Of a stretch of 16,390 nucleotides of DNA, positions 6,104 to 15,784 are shown piece by piece. The position numbers were made by a program, and so were the translations under genes. Within the stretch, counting starts at the first letter, position 1. Each line of letters starts with the position of its first letter. Under the pieces are notes generated by a model. That model was not told where the DNA came from, made no database searches, and worked only from the letters and a program-made list of their open reading frames with translations. This DNA comes from Streptosporangiaceae bacterium. Its GTDB lineage: Bacteria > Actinomycetota > Actinomycetes > Streptosporangiales > Streptosporangiaceae. The stretch covers positions 1 through 16,390 of the forward strand of contig JASHOI010000753.1 of assembly GCA_030041195.1 (NCBI GenBank), given 5' to 3'.

Positions 6104-7684
6104 TCAGTAGACGTCAGGGGGTTTGTACAGACCCCACACATCACGAAGAGCATCACAGACCTCACCGACGGTGGCACGTGCCCGCAGCGCCTCGCGTATC
6201 GGGTAGAGCAGGTTTTCCGAGTCGCTCGCGGCCCGCCTAAGGTCATCAATGCGGCGCGTGAATTCCGCCCGGTCCCGGCTGTCGCGCAGCGTGGCCAGCC
6301 GCTCCGCCTGAGCCCGCTCGATCGACGGGTCCACGCGAAGCGGCTGGTAAGGCTCTTCCTCGTCAATCACGAATCTGTTGACGCCCACGACGACGCGCTC
6401 TCCAGCGTCGATCTGCCGCGCGATCTGGTAGGCGGAGCGCTCGATCTCGGTTTTCTGGAAGCCCTGCTCGATCGCTGCCACCGCGCCGCCGAACTCGGCG
6501 ATCTTCGCGATGAGCTGATCGGCCTCTTGCTCGATGTCGTTGGTCATGGACTCGATCGCGTACGACCCGGCGAACGGGTCGGCCGTCGCGGTCAGGTCGG
6601 TCTCGTAGGCGAGGATCTGCTGGGTCCGCACCGCGAGCCGCGCCGCCTTCTCGGTCGGCAGGGCGATCGCCTCGTCGTAGGCGTTCGTGTGCAGCGACTG
6701 GGTACCGCCGAGCACCGCGGCAAGTGCCTGCACGGTGACCCTGGCCAGGTTCACCTCCGGCTGCTGCGCGGTGAGCTGGACTCCGGCGGTCTGGGTGTGG
6801 AACCTGAGCATCTGCGACTTGGGATTGGCCGCGTGGAATTCCTCGCGCATGATCCGCGCCCACAGCCGCCGCGCGGCGCGGAATTTGGCGATCTCCTCGA
6901 GCAGGGTGGTGCGCGCCACGAAGAAGAACGACAGCCGCGGCGCGAACTCGTCGACCGCAAGGCCCGAGGCAATGGCGGTCCGCACGTACTCCTTGGCGTT
7001 CGCCAGCGTGAACGCGATCTCCTGCACCGGCGTGGCACCGGCCTCGGCCATGTGGTAGCCGGAGATCGAGATGGTATTCCACCTCGGGATCTCGCTGCGG
7101 CAGTAGGCGAACGTGTCGGCGACGAGCCGGAGCGAAGGCTGCGGCGGGTAGATATACGTGCCGCGCGCGATGTACTCCTTCAGGATGTCGTTCTGAATTG
7201 TCCCTGTCAGCAGGTCGGCGCCGACACCCTGCTCCTCGGCCACAAGCTGGTAGAGCAGCAGCAGGAGTGCGGCCGGAGCGTTGATCGTCATCGACGTGGA
7301 GACCGAGTCAAGCGGGATGCCCTGCAGTAGCAGCCGCATGTCCTCGATCGAATCGATCGCCACGCCGACCTTGCCCACCTCTCCCCTGGCCGCTGGCGCG
7401 TCCGAGTCGTAGCCCATCTGGGTGGGCAGGTCGAAGGCGACAGAGAGCCCGGTGGTGCCGGCCTTGATCAGCTGGTGATAGCGCCGGTTGGAATCGGCGG
7501 CGGTCGAGAAGCCCGCGTACTGCCGCATCGTCCATGGGCGCTTGGTGTACATGCCGGGATAGACGCCGCGGGTGTACGGGTACTCACCAGGCTCCGCCAG
7601 CTCGATGGCGGGATCAAAGCCGGGCAGAGACTCGGGCCCGTAAAGGGGCTGGATCGGCGCCCCTGACTCCGACATGCGCGTCAT
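6104..7684 (-). CDS. Methylmalonyl-CoA mutase family, catalytic (large) subunit without B12-binding domain
   Basis: The 526-residue protein has the acyl-CoA mutase TIM-barrel from [15 protein letters not shown] (Tyr56) through [10 protein letters not shown], Arg174 and [13 protein letters not shown] (His211) to the C-terminal [15 protein letters not shown] end (here [11 protein letters not shown]). Tyr56, Arg174 and His211 correspond by alignment to Tyr89, Arg207 and His244 of Propionibacterium methylmalonyl-CoA mutase; the first two bind the substrate carboxylate and are Phe and Gln in isobutyryl-CoA mutase. The protein is therefore probably specific for a dicarboxylyl-CoA such as methylmalonyl-CoA. 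The adenosylcobalamin-binding domain (about 130 residues with DxHxxG) is absent, so a separate small subunit must be encoded outside the window. The start ATG at 7684 has no ribosome site but lies at the expected +1 of a -10-like TAATCT, suggesting a leaderless message; ATG at 7675 is the alternative. Confidence 0.93.
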   Translation of the reverse strand: MTRMSESGAPIQPLYGPESLPGFDPAIELAEPGEYPYTRGVYPGMYTKRPWTMRQYAGFSTAADSNRRYHQLIKAGTTGLSVAFDLPTQMGYDSDAPAARGEVGKVGVAIDSIEDMRLLLQGIPLDSVSTSMTINAPAALLLLLYQLVAEEQGVGADLLTGTIQNDILKEYIARGTYIYPPQPSLRLVADTFAYCRSEIPRWNTISISGYHMAEAGATPVQEIAFTLANAKEYVRTAIASGLAVDEFAPRLSFFFVARTTLLEEIAKFRAARRLWARIMREEFHAANPKSQMLRFHTQTAGVQLTAQQPEVNLARVTVQALAAVLGGTQSLHTNAYDEAIALPTEKAARLAVRTQQILAYETDLTATADPFAGSYAIESMTNDIEQEADQLIAKIAEFGGAVAAIEQGFQKTEIERSAYQIARQIDAGERVVVGVNRFVIDEEEPYQPLRVDPSIERAQAERLATLRDSRDRAEFTRRIDDLRRAASDSENLLYPIREALRARATVGEVCDALRDVWGLYKPPDVY

Positions 7685-7690
7685 AGGCCA

Positions 7691-7696
7691 AGATTA
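7691..7696 (-). promoter_or_regulatory. -10 element for a leaderless mutase transcript
   Basis: On the minus strand TAATCT is followed by six bases (TGGCCT) and then the ATG at 7684, so transcription would begin at or next to the A of the start codon. No Shine-Dalgarno sequence is present. No clear -35 hexamer is seen. The element overlaps one copy of the 8-mer AATCTTGG, which recurs in this intergenic region. Confidence 0.5.
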
Positions 7697-8035
7697 CGAC
7701 CGCACGGTCTGACCAGGCCCGGCCAGCCCGGCCGGCCCCCGGTGATCCTCGTCACCCGGCAAGTCCGTGATCGTGGCGGGCTAGGGCACGACGCGGTCTC
7801 GCAATCCGCCGCGATCATGAAACGGCCGCGGTGAATGGCCCGCCGTTTCGGGCATCGATCCAAATCTTGGCAAAGGCTGGCCGGGGTTATCCGGAATGCG
7901 CCATTGCCCAAGATTGTGCCGCGTGTGGGCCTGAGCCCGGGCGGGGAAGTCGCAACCAGTAACCAGGCCGCGGCAAAGAGCCATTAACGGCTCAGATCCG
8001 GCCGATCGGGGGGATGCGGGCGCGGCGCCGCCAGC
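7697..8035. other. Divergent intergenic region between mutase and carboxypeptidase genes
   Basis: No coding gene is supported. The region holds GGTGA-N6-TCACC (7741-7756), the 8-bp inverted repeat GAAACGGC/GCCGTTTC (7819-7826 and 7842-7849), and copies of AATCTTGG at 7863-7870 (plus) and 7908-7915 (minus); the third copy is at 7688-7695. CCAAATCTTGG at 7860-7870 is itself a small palindrome. These are candidate regulatory sites for either flanking gene. A carboxypeptidase promoter could not be pinned down. Confidence 0.55.
7819..7849. promoter_or_regulatory. 8-bp inverted repeat, possible operator
   Basis: GAAACGGC (7819-7826) and GCCGTTTC (7842-7849) are perfect complements separated by 15 bases. 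The site lies about 135 bases upstream of the mutase start and about 190 bases upstream of the carboxypeptidase start. The centre-to-centre distance fits a dimeric regulator; a transcribed hairpin is the alternative. Confidence 0.4.
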
Positions 8036-9412
8036 ATGACGGGGACGGGGGTCCTGTCAGCGATGAGATCACCTGCTCGGTGGCCTGCGGCTGCGCGGCG
8101 GCCTGCGGCTGCGCGGCGGCCGGTGGCCTCACTGGCCGGGCTGGCCATTTCGCTCGGCCTTGGCGCGCTGCCTCCGGCGGCCGGCGCTGCCGCCGGTCAC
8201 GCGGTGCTCGGCAGTAACGCAGCGCAGCGATCGGCGGCCCAGGCACCCGCTGTGGCCAAGCAGGACGTGGGCGGACCCGAGCTCGCCAGCCCCGGCATCG
8301 CCGTACACTACCCGGCCAAAGACGCCATCCCGCTGCCGCAGGTGCCCGCTTCGGCCTACGTCATCGCGGACGCGAAAACCGGGCAGGTGCTCGCCGCCAA
8401 GGACGCGCACGGGTTGTTCCCGCCGGCCAGCACGCTGAAGGTGCTGACCGCGATCACGCTGATCCCACGGCTGAACCCGAACGCTACGGTGCTGGCCAGC
8501 CAGCAGGCGGCGACCACGGAAGAGTACGACGTGGGGCTCATCGCCGGGCACCGCTACAAGGTCTCCGATCTGTTCGACGCGCTGCTGCTGATCTCGGCCA
8601 ACGACGCCGCGGTTGCGCTCACCCAGGCAACCGGATCGCTGGCCAAGGGCATGGCCATGATCAACGCCGAGGCGCATCACCTGCAGGCCTACGACGTCGT
8701 CGCCAAGCAGCCGAACGGCCTGCCCGCCGCCGGGCAGGTGACATCCGCGTACGACCAGGCACTGATTGCCCGCCAGGCGCTCGCGATGCCGGCCTTCATG
8801 AAATACGACTCGACACGCACTGCCGAGTTCCCGATCGCGCCGCGGCGGACGGTGCCCCTGGTCAACCAGAACACGCTGCTGACCGACTACCCGGGCGGCA
8901 TCGGCGGCAAGATCGGCTGGACCGAGGCGGCGGAGGCCACCTACATCGGCATGGCCAGGCGGAACGGGACGACACTGATCGTGACCGTGCTGCACTGCAC
9001 GTCGCTGCGGGAAATCACCTCCGGAGAGCAGCTGCTCAACTGGGGCTTTGCCATGGACGGCAAGGTGCGTCCCGTCGGCCGGCTGGTCGCGCCGCTGCCC
9101 GCCGTCACCGCCAGCCGCGCGGTGCGGCATGCCCCGGGAAGGGGCGCGGGGGACGGAAAGACCGCAGCCGCAGGCGCCGTGACCGGCTCGGGGCTCCCGG
9201 CGGCGCCGCTGGCAACGGTGAGCGCCCTCGCCGTCATCGCCGGTCTGGGCAGCGCCTTGCTGCTGCGCCAGCGGCGTCGCCCCGCTGCCGCCGGGCGCGG
9301 CCCGTCCCGTCTGCCACCAGCAGCCAGCCGGCCACCAGCAACCAGCCCGGGGCCTGGCCAGCCTCCGGCGCAGGCCACCGGCCGCCAGCCCCCGCAGCCG
9401 GGCTCTGGCTAG
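8036..9412 (+). CDS. D-alanyl-D-alanine carboxypeptidase, peptidase family S11 (PBP5-like), membrane anchored
   Basis: The active-site motifs are all present (numbering from 8036): SxxK at Ser132-Lys135 (STLK), SxN at Ser187-Asn189 (SAND), and a KTG-type box at Lys292 reading KIGWT. S11 enzymes remove the terminal D-Ala of peptidoglycan pentapeptides outside the cell. The N-terminus is an Arg-rich segment followed by a hydrophobic stretch ending in a small-residue cleavage region (about residues 30-52), i.e. a Sec-type signal peptide. Near the C-terminus a hydrophobic helix (about 395-414) precedes RQRRR and a Pro/Ala-rich tail, so the enzyme is probably anchored with the tail inside. The Met at 8063 is an equally good start and gives a more usual signal peptide; neither has a strong ribosome site. 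The n-region carries an 18-bp tandem duplication. Its TAG stop overlaps that of trpS. Confidence 0.92.
   Translation: MTGTGVLSAMRSPARWPAAARRPAAARRPVASLAGLAISLGLGALPPAAGAAAGHAVLGSNAAQRSAAQAPAVAKQDVGGPELASPGIAVHYPAKDAIPLPQVPASAYVIADAKTGQVLAAKDAHGLFPPASTLKVLTAITLIPRLNPNATVLASQQAATTEEYDVGLIAGHRYKVSDLFDALLLISANDAAVALTQATGSLAKGMAMINAEAHHLQAYDVVAKQPNGLPAAGQVTSAYDQALIARQALAMPAFMKYDSTRTAEFPIAPRRTVPLVNQNTLLTDYPGGIGGKIGWTEAAEATYIGMARRNGTTLIVTVLHCTSLREITSGEQLLNWGFAMDGKVRPVGRLVAPLPAVTASRAVRHAPGRGAGDGKTAAAGAVTGSGLPAAPLATVSALAVIAGLGSALLLRQRRRPAAAGRGPSRLPPAASRPPATSPGPGQPPAQATGRQPPQPGSG
8083..8118. repeat. 18-bp perfect tandem duplication in the signal peptide
   Basis: GCCTGCGGCTGCGCGGCG occurs twice head to tail (8083-8100, 8101-8118), encoding the PAAARR hexapeptide twice in the positively charged n-region of the carboxypeptidase signal peptide. 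A third, degenerate start of the unit follows. Confidence 0.9.
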
Positions 9413-10413
9413 GCCGGGGGCAGGAAGCCCATCCGGTCCCTGACCGCGGCCATGGTCGGGCCTGCGACCTTTCTGGCGCGCGCCGCGCCATGGGCGAGCA
9501 GCCGGTCAAGCTGTGCCTCGTCGGCGAGCATCTCCTCGGTCCGCTCCCGGATCGGGGCGAACGCGCTCACCACCACCTCGGCCAGGTCTTTCTTGAGCGT
9601 TCCGTAGCCCGCGCCGACGTAGCGCTGTTCCAGGGCCGCGACGGGTTCGCCGGTCAGCGCGGAGTAAATCCGGAGCAGGTTGGTGACGCCGGGCTTGGCC
9701 TCCTCGTCCGCGCGGATCTCGGTGCCGGCGTCGGTGACCGCACGGCTGATCTTCCGGCGGATCGAGGCGGGATCCTCGAGCACGTCCACGATTCCCTGCG
9801 GAGACGAGGACGATTTGCTCATCTTGATGGCGGGATCCTGCAGATCCGCGATCTTCGCCACATCGGGCAGGATGTACGGCCGCGGGATCACGAACGTCTG
9901 ACCGTACCTGTGGTTGAACCGCTGGGCCAGGTCCCTGGTCAGCTCCAGGTGCTGGCGCTGGTCTTCGCCGACCGGAACCTGGTCGGTCTGGTACAGCAGG
10001 ATGTCGGCGGCCTGCAGGATCGGGTACGTGAACAGCCCGACGCTGGCCGTGTCCGCGCCGGCCTTCGCCGACTTGTCCTTGAACTGGACCATCCGGCTGG
10101 CCTCGCCGAACCCGGTCAGGCAGCTGAGCACCCACGCGAGTTCGGCGTGCTCGGGCACGTGACTCTGCACGAAGACCGTGCAGCGGTCCGGATCGAGCCC
10201 CGCGCCGAACAACTGCGCCGCGGCGATCCTGGTCCGGCGGCGCAGCACCGCGGGATCCTGCGGCACGGTGATCGCGTGCAGGTCGACGACGCAGTAGAAG
10301 GCGTCGTAGCTGTCCTGCATCGCCACCCACTGGCGCAGCGCGCCCAGGTAGTTGCCGAGGTGGAACGAGTCGGCGGTGGGCTGGATGCCGGAGAGCACTC
10401 GGGGTCGGGACAT
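9409..10413 (-). CDS. trpS: Tryptophan--tRNA ligase
   Basis: The 334-residue protein is the normal length for bacterial TrpS (class Ic aminoacyl-tRNA synthetase), which charges tRNA-Trp with tryptophan using ATP. The HIGH-type motif reads HLGN at residues 18-21 after [10 protein letters not shown], and the KMSKS loop is intact at residues 197-201. Other family landmarks are [21 protein letters not shown], and [18 protein letters not shown]. The ATG at 10413 has no Shine-Dalgarno sequence but stands six bases after TAGACT, so the message is probably leaderless. The gene converges on the carboxypeptidase, and the two stop codons share bases 9409-9412. Both key motifs are canonical. Confidence 0.97.
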   Translation of the reverse strand: MSRPRVLSGIQPTADSFHLGNYLGALRQWVAMQDSYDAFYCVVDLHAITVPQDPAVLRRRTRIAAAQLFGAGLDPDRCTVFVQSHVPEHAELAWVLSCLTGFGEASRMVQFKDKSAKAGADTASVGLFTYPILQAADILLYQTDQVPVGEDQRQHLELTRDLAQRFNHRYGQTFVIPRPYILPDVAKIADLQDPAIKMSKSSSSPQGIVDVLEDPASIRRKISRAVTDAGTEIRADEEAKPGVTNLLRIYSALTGEPVAALEQRYVGAGYGTLKKDLAEVVVSAFAPIRERTEEMLADEAQLDRLLAHGAARARKVAGPTMAAVRDRMGFLPPA

Positions 10414-10419
10414 GCCGGA

Positions 10420-10425
10420 AGTCTA
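10420..10425 (-). promoter_or_regulatory. -10 element for a leaderless trpS transcript
   Basis: TAGACT on the minus strand fits the actinobacterial TAnnnT -10 consensus and is followed by TCCGGC and then the trpS ATG. This is exactly the geometry seen at the mutase start (TAATCT, six bases, ATG). No convincing -35 is visible. Confidence 0.55.
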
Positions 10426-10452
10426 GTTCGGTGCCGGCCCGGCCGGACGGCG

Positions 10453-10472
10453 CGCGGGGAACCCCCCCCGCG
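10453..10472 (-). terminator. G/C hairpin after glpD, possible terminator
   Basis: CGCGGGG (10453-10459) pairs with CCCCGCG (10466-10472) around a six-base loop, directly after the glpD stop and before the trpS promoter. It lacks a U tract. It probably separates the glpD and trpS transcription units. Confidence 0.45.
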
Positions 10473-10473
10473 G

Positions 10474-12201
10474 TCACACGCCGACCGCGCCGTTGTTGAC
10501 CACCGGCACGATTTCGGGGGCCCCCAGCCGGATCGCGTCGGCGTCCTGGTCGGTCTCGGCGTCCTGGGACGCCCGCTCCGCCTCCACCCGGGCCTCGTAG
10601 TTCTCGACCTCCCGGGCCACCTGCCGTGACTTCCACCGCATCGGCCCGGCCATCAGCGCCGCGGCCTCGCTGGCCACCGACAGGCCCCGGTCCCAGGTCT
10701 CGATCGACACGTGGGTCCGGCGCGCGAGCACGTCATCGAGGTGCCGGGCGCCCTCGTGCGACGCGGCGTAGACCACCTCGGCCCGCAGGTAGTCGTCGGC
10801 GCCGGTCAGCGGCTTGCCGAGGCCTGGCTCGGCCGCGATCAAGTCGAGCACCTCCCCGGTCAGGGCCCCGTAACGGCGCAGCAGATGCTCGATCCGCGCC
10901 ACGTGCAGGCCGGATGACCGGGCCAGCGAGTACCGGGCGTTCCACAGCGCGACGTAACCGTCGGCGCCTGCCAGCGGCACCGCGTCGGTGCAGGATGGCG
11001 CCACCCGGCCGTCCAGGCCGTGTGCCACCGCGTCCACCGCGTCTCGCGCCATGAGCCGGTAGGTGGTGTATTTCCCGCCCGCGATCATCACCAGGCCCGG
11101 CACCGGGTGGGCGACCGTGTGCTCCCGCGAAAGCTTCGACGTCGATTCCGACTCGCCAGCCAGCAGCGGCCGCAGCCCCGCGTACACGCCTTCCACGTCG
11201 TCCCTGGTCAGCGGGACCGCAAGGATCCGGTTGACCTGGCCGAGCACGTAGTCGATGTCGGTCCTGCTCGCAGCCGGATGCGCCTTGTCCAGGGACCAGT
11301 CGGTGTCGGTGGTCCCGATGATCCAGTGCCGGCCCCACGGGATGACGAACAGGACACTGAACGGGGTCCGAAGGATGATCCCGCTGCCGGACTGAATCCG
11401 GTCCCGGGGCACGACCAGGTGCACGCCCTTGGACGCGCGGACGTTGATGCTGCCGCGGCCGCCGACCATGGCCTGGATCTCGTCGGTCCACACGCCGGTC
11501 GCGTTGACCACCTGCTGGGCACGGATCTCCAGATCGGCTCCGGATTCCAGGTCAACGGCGCGGACGCCGGTCACCCGCTCGCCCTCCCGCAGGAAGCCGG
11601 TCACCTGGGTGCGTGACGCCGCGTGCGCACCGTATCCGGCGGCGGTCCGGACCAGCGTCATCACGTAGCGGGCGTCGTCAACCTGCGCGTCCCAGTAGAT
11701 CAGCGCGCCGGTGAGCGCCGACCGCTTCAGCGCGGGCGCGATCCGCAGCGCGGCCTTCCTGGTCAGCTGGCGATGCCTGGGCAGGCCTCTGGTCTGCCCG
11801 AGCGAGAAACCGAGCACGTCGTAGACGCTGACCCCGGCGCCGATGTAGGCCCGCTCCCAGGCGTGGTGGGTGAACGGGAACAGGAACGAGACAGGGTGCA
11901 CGAGGTGCGGCGCGATCCGCTGCAGCAGCAGCGAGCGCTCCTCCAGCGCCTCCCTGACCAGGCCGATGTTGAGCTGCTCCAGGTAGCGGAGGCCGCCGTG
12001 GATCAGCTTGCTCGACCGCGACGAGGTACCGGAGCCGAAGTCCCGGGCCTCGACCAGGCCGACAGACAGCCCGCGAGTGGCAGCGTCCAGGGCCACCCCG
12101 GCACCCACCACGCCGCCACCGACGACCAGCACCTCGAGCTCGGTGCTCACCAGCGCTGCGAGCGCAGCCGCCCGCTCGGCGGGGCCCAGCCTCGCCGTCA
12201 C
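10474..12201 (-). CDS. glpD: Aerobic glycerol-3-phosphate dehydrogenase (FAD-dependent)
   Basis: This enzyme oxidises sn-glycerol-3-phosphate to dihydroxyacetone phosphate and passes electrons to membrane quinone. The FAD-binding GGGVVGAG lies at residues 28-35 after an LGPAER leader, followed by SGTSSRSSKLIHGGLRYLE, a family signature. Further landmarks are the substrate/FAD region (NATGVWTDE), IIGTTDTDW and GGKYTTYR, and a C-terminal helical domain, for a total of 575 residues. I chose the GTG at 12201 because it places the N-terminus where streptomycete homologs begin (MxxxLGPAxR). A GTG at 12219 is a serious alternative: it follows TAGCGT by seven bases and would be leaderless. The TTG at 12249 abuts the guaB3 stop and is less likely. 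It lies downstream of guaB3 on the same strand and may be read through from there or from its own promoter. Confidence 0.95.
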   Translation of the reverse strand: MTARLGPAERAAALAALVSTELEVLVVGGGVVGAGVALDAATRGLSVGLVEARDFGSGTSSRSSKLIHGGLRYLEQLNIGLVREALEERSLLLQRIAPHLVHPVSFLFPFTHHAWERAYIGAGVSVYDVLGFSLGQTRGLPRHRQLTRKAALRIAPALKRSALTGALIYWDAQVDDARYVMTLVRTAAGYGAHAASRTQVTGFLREGERVTGVRAVDLESGADLEIRAQQVVNATGVWTDEIQAMVGGRGSINVRASKGVHLVVPRDRIQSGSGIILRTPFSVLFVIPWGRHWIIGTTDTDWSLDKAHPAASRTDIDYVLGQVNRILAVPLTRDDVEGVYAGLRPLLAGESESTSKLSREHTVAHPVPGLVMIAGGKYTTYRLMARDAVDAVAHGLDGRVAPSCTDAVPLAGADGYVALWNARYSLARSSGLHVARIEHLLRRYGALTGEVLDLIAAEPGLGKPLTGADDYLRAEVVYAASHEGARHLDDVLARRTHVSIETWDRGLSVASEAAALMAGPMRWKSRQVAREVENYEARVEAERASQDAETDQDADAIRLGAPEIVPVVNNGAVGV

Positions 12202-12249
12202 GCCCGCCCCAGATATCACGCTCTGAACGCTACCGGGCGAGGCGGGCAA

Positions 12250-13404
12250 TCATGTCGGCCGGCGCGCCCCGCCGCCCTCCGGGCGCCGCGGCTCGCTCGG
12301 CGTCACCACGACCTCGACCCGCTGGAACTCCTTGAGGTCCGAGTAGCCGGAGGTGGCCATCGTCTTGCGCAGCGCCCCCATGAGGTTCATCGACCCGTCG
12401 GCCCTGGTTGACGGGCCGTGCAGGATCTGCTCCAGGGTGCCGATCGTGCCGACGTTAAGGCGGGTTCCACGTGGCAGGTCAGGATGATGCGCCTCGCTGC
12501 CCCAGTGGTAGCCGCGGCCGGGCGCCTGGGCGGCGCGGGCAAACGGCGAGCCGACCATCACCGCGTCGGCACCCAGCGCCAGCGCCTTCGCGATGTCGCC
12601 ACTGTGGGTCATCCCGCCGTCAGCGATCACATGGACGTAGCGGCCGCCGGATTCGTCCAGGTAGTCGCGGCGGGCCGCGGCGACGTCGGCGATCGCGGTG
12701 GCCGTCGGCACGGCGACGCCGAGCACCGCCGCCGTGGTGTGGCCAGACCCGCCGCCGAACCCGGCCAGGACCCCGGCAGCTCCGGTCCGCATCAGGTGCA
12801 GCGCCGCGGTGTAGGTGGCGCAGCCGCCCACGATCACCGGGATGTCGAGCTCGTAGATGAACTGCTTGAGGTTCAGCGGCTCGGCCTGGCCGGAAACGTG
12901 CTCGGCGGAGACCGTGGTGCCGCGGATCACGAAGATGTCGGCCCCGGCGTCGAGGACGGCCTTGTGGTAGCGGACGGTCCGCTGCGGCGACAGCCGAGCC
13001 GCCGTGGTCACGCCGGCGGCCCTGATCTCCTCGATCCTGCGCCCGATCAGGTCGTCCTTGATCGGCTCGGAGTAGATCTCCTGCAGCCGCCTGGTGGCCG
13101 CGTCGTCCTCAAGGCCAGCCACCTCGGCCAGCAGCGGCTCGGGGTCGTCGAACCTGGTCCACAGGCCCTCGAGGTCGAGCACGGCCAGGCCGCCGAGGCG
13201 GCCGATCTCGATGGCGGTCGCGGGCGAGACGACGCTGTCCATCGGCGCGACCACCAGTGGCAGCTCGAACCGGTACGCGTCGATCTGCCACGCGATCGAG
13301 ACCTCCTCCGGGTGCCTGGTCCGGCGGGAAGGCACGATGCCGATCTCGTCGAGGGCGTAGGCGCGGCGGCCACTCTTGCCGCGCCCGATCTCTACCTGGG
13401 TCAT
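12250..13404 (-). CDS. guaB3: GuaB3-family IMP dehydrogenase-related protein
   Basis: The start is ATG at 13404, behind a G-rich ribosome site (GGGGTGGGG), giving 384 residues, beginning MTQVEIGRGKSGRRAYALDE (the first 20), a typical GuaB3 N-terminus. The TIM-barrel is IMPDH-like (PLVVAPMDSVVSP, VIADGGMTHSGDIAKALALGADAVMVGSP, GALRKTMATSGYSDLKEFQ), but there are no CBS domains. The catalytic-loop Cys of IMP dehydrogenases is missing: the equivalent stretch reads AGFGGGSGHTTAAVLG. Actinobacterial GuaB3 proteins as I know them also lack this Cys, and their reaction is uncertain. The longer upstream in-frame extension overlaps guaB and is rejected. It follows guaB by 37 bases, so the two are likely co-transcribed. 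Confidence 0.94.
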   Translation of the reverse strand: MTQVEIGRGKSGRRAYALDEIGIVPSRRTRHPEEVSIAWQIDAYRFELPLVVAPMDSVVSPATAIEIGRLGGLAVLDLEGLWTRFDDPEPLLAEVAGLEDDAATRRLQEIYSEPIKDDLIGRRIEEIRAAGVTTAARLSPQRTVRYHKAVLDAGADIFVIRGTTVSAEHVSGQAEPLNLKQFIYELDIPVIVGGCATYTAALHLMRTGAAGVLAGFGGGSGHTTAAVLGVAVPTATAIADVAAARRDYLDESGGRYVHVIADGGMTHSGDIAKALALGADAVMVGSPFARAAQAPGRGYHWGSEAHHPDLPRGTRLNVGTIGTLEQILHGPSTRADGSMNLMGALRKTMATSGYSDLKEFQRVEVVVTPSEPRRPEGGGARRPT

Positions 13405-13441
13405 GTGCGGCCCCACCCCCCGCCCGTCTCCCCAGCCCTGT

Positions 13442-14965
<1,524 letters not shown>

Positions 14966-15015
14966 TCATCCTAGTGACTCCGGCGCCAGCTAGGACCGCG
15001 CCACGCCCCGGCACA

Positions 15016-15028
15016 CCGCTGCCAGCGG
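15016..15028 (-). terminator. 13-base palindrome just after the sigma-factor stop
   Basis: CCGCTG-C-CAGCGG lies immediately downstream of the sigma gene TGA on the minus strand. It could weaken read-through into guaB, or be an operator in the 66-base gap. There is no U tract, and the effective loop is very small. Confidence 0.35.
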
Positions 15029-15670
15029 TCAGGCGATCCACTCCTCGCGGGCGATCGCCCGGAGCCGGGCGAGCGCCCGGTGCTGTGCGACCCGGACCGC
15101 CCCCGGTGACATGCCGAGGGCCTGCCCGGTCTCCTCGGCGGACATGCCGGTCAGCACGCGGAGCACCAGGAGCTCGCGCTGATGCACCGGGAGCCGCGCC
15201 AGCAGCGCTCGCGCGCGCTCGGCCTCGATATACGCGACGACGGTCTCCTCCGGCCCGGGACGGCTGTCGGGGCCGTCGGGCAGGTCCTCGGTGGGGATGG
15301 CGAGCCTCGCCGCATTCCTCATGGCATCCGCCACTTTGTGCGAAGCTATCCCGAACACAAATGATGCGAACGGCCGGCCCATGTCCCGGTAGCGCGGAAG
15401 GGCGGAAAGAACGGCGATGCACACTTCCTGGGCCACGTCGTCGGCAATATGGTATTGGCCGCTTATCTGGCCGAGGCGCGCACGGCAATATCGGACGACC
15501 ATCGGCCGGATCTGGACGAGCAGCAACTCGATTGCCGCCTCATGACCACCGGCGGCCAGGCCGATCAGGTCGCGGAGACTGGTCGGTTCGGTACCGGCCC
15601 TAGGGTGCTCTACCTGGTGTTTTGCCTGTCTCGCCGCGGCCAGCGGCCGGACTGCGCATCCCTCGGTCAC
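15029..15670 (-). CDS. ECF sigma factor, SigD/ShbA type
   Basis: Region 2 runs from [20 protein letters not shown] through [26 protein letters not shown] and [23 protein letters not shown]; region 4 is [41 protein letters not shown], a canonical helix-turn-helix for the -35 element. No anti-sigma gene follows; the next gene is guaB. Sigma next to guaB is the order known for mycobacterial SigD (with an anti-sigma in between) and for streptomycete ShbA, which drives the principal sigma gene hrdB. The start is uncertain: GTG 15670 gives 213 residues and excludes an upstream stretch with AT-rich wobble positions, but ATG 15709 or 15706 and GTG 15787 are also in frame, and none has a good ribosome site. 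The function as an ECF sigma is firm; the regulon is inferred. Confidence 0.9.
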   Translation of the reverse strand: MTEGCAVRPLAAARQAKHQVEHPRAGTEPTSLRDLIGLAAGGHEAAIELLLVQIRPMVVRYCRARLGQISGQYHIADDVAQEVCIAVLSALPRYRDMGRPFASFVFGIASHKVADAMRNAARLAIPTEDLPDGPDSRPGPEETVVAYIEAERARALLARLPVHQRELLVLRVLTGMSAEETGQALGMSPGAVRVAQHRALARLRAIAREEWIA

Positions 15671-15727
15671 AAATGCATCATGCCCCAGAGAAGCGAAGAG
15701 AATCATCATGAAAACAGCAACGGAAAG

Positions 15728-15743
15728 GTCACATTGATGTGAC
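15728..15743. promoter_or_regulatory. 16-base palindrome upstream of the sigma gene, probable operator
   Basis: GTCACATTGATGTGAC has two perfect 7-base arms around two bases. It lies 58 bases upstream of GTG 15670 and 19 bases upstream of ATG 15709. The arms resemble CRP half-sites in everted order (TCACA-N4-TGTGA), so this is not a normal CRP site. I do not recognise the regulator. Confidence 0.5.
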
Positions 15744-15784
15744 GCAGCGATATGCAGAGTGGCGCTTGCTACTAAGAGTAATCG

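Noticed and set aside
6008..7330. 440-codon plus-strand open frame opposite the mutase
   Set aside because: The mutase on the other strand has every family motif; this frame is Arg/Gly/Leu-rich shadow with no ribosome site.
6104..7684. Isobutyryl-CoA mutase (IcmA) as identity of the mutase
   Set aside because: Tyr56 and Arg174 are of the methylmalonyl type; IcmA would have Phe and Gln at these positions.
7681..7911. 76-codon minus-strand open frame upstream of the mutase
   Set aside because: It starts at TTG without a ribosome site and resembles no family; the region looks regulatory.
15728..15743. Canonical CRP site in the sigma upstream region
   Set aside because: The half-sites are in the reverse order (TCACA-N4-TGTGA instead of TGTGA-N6-TCACA).
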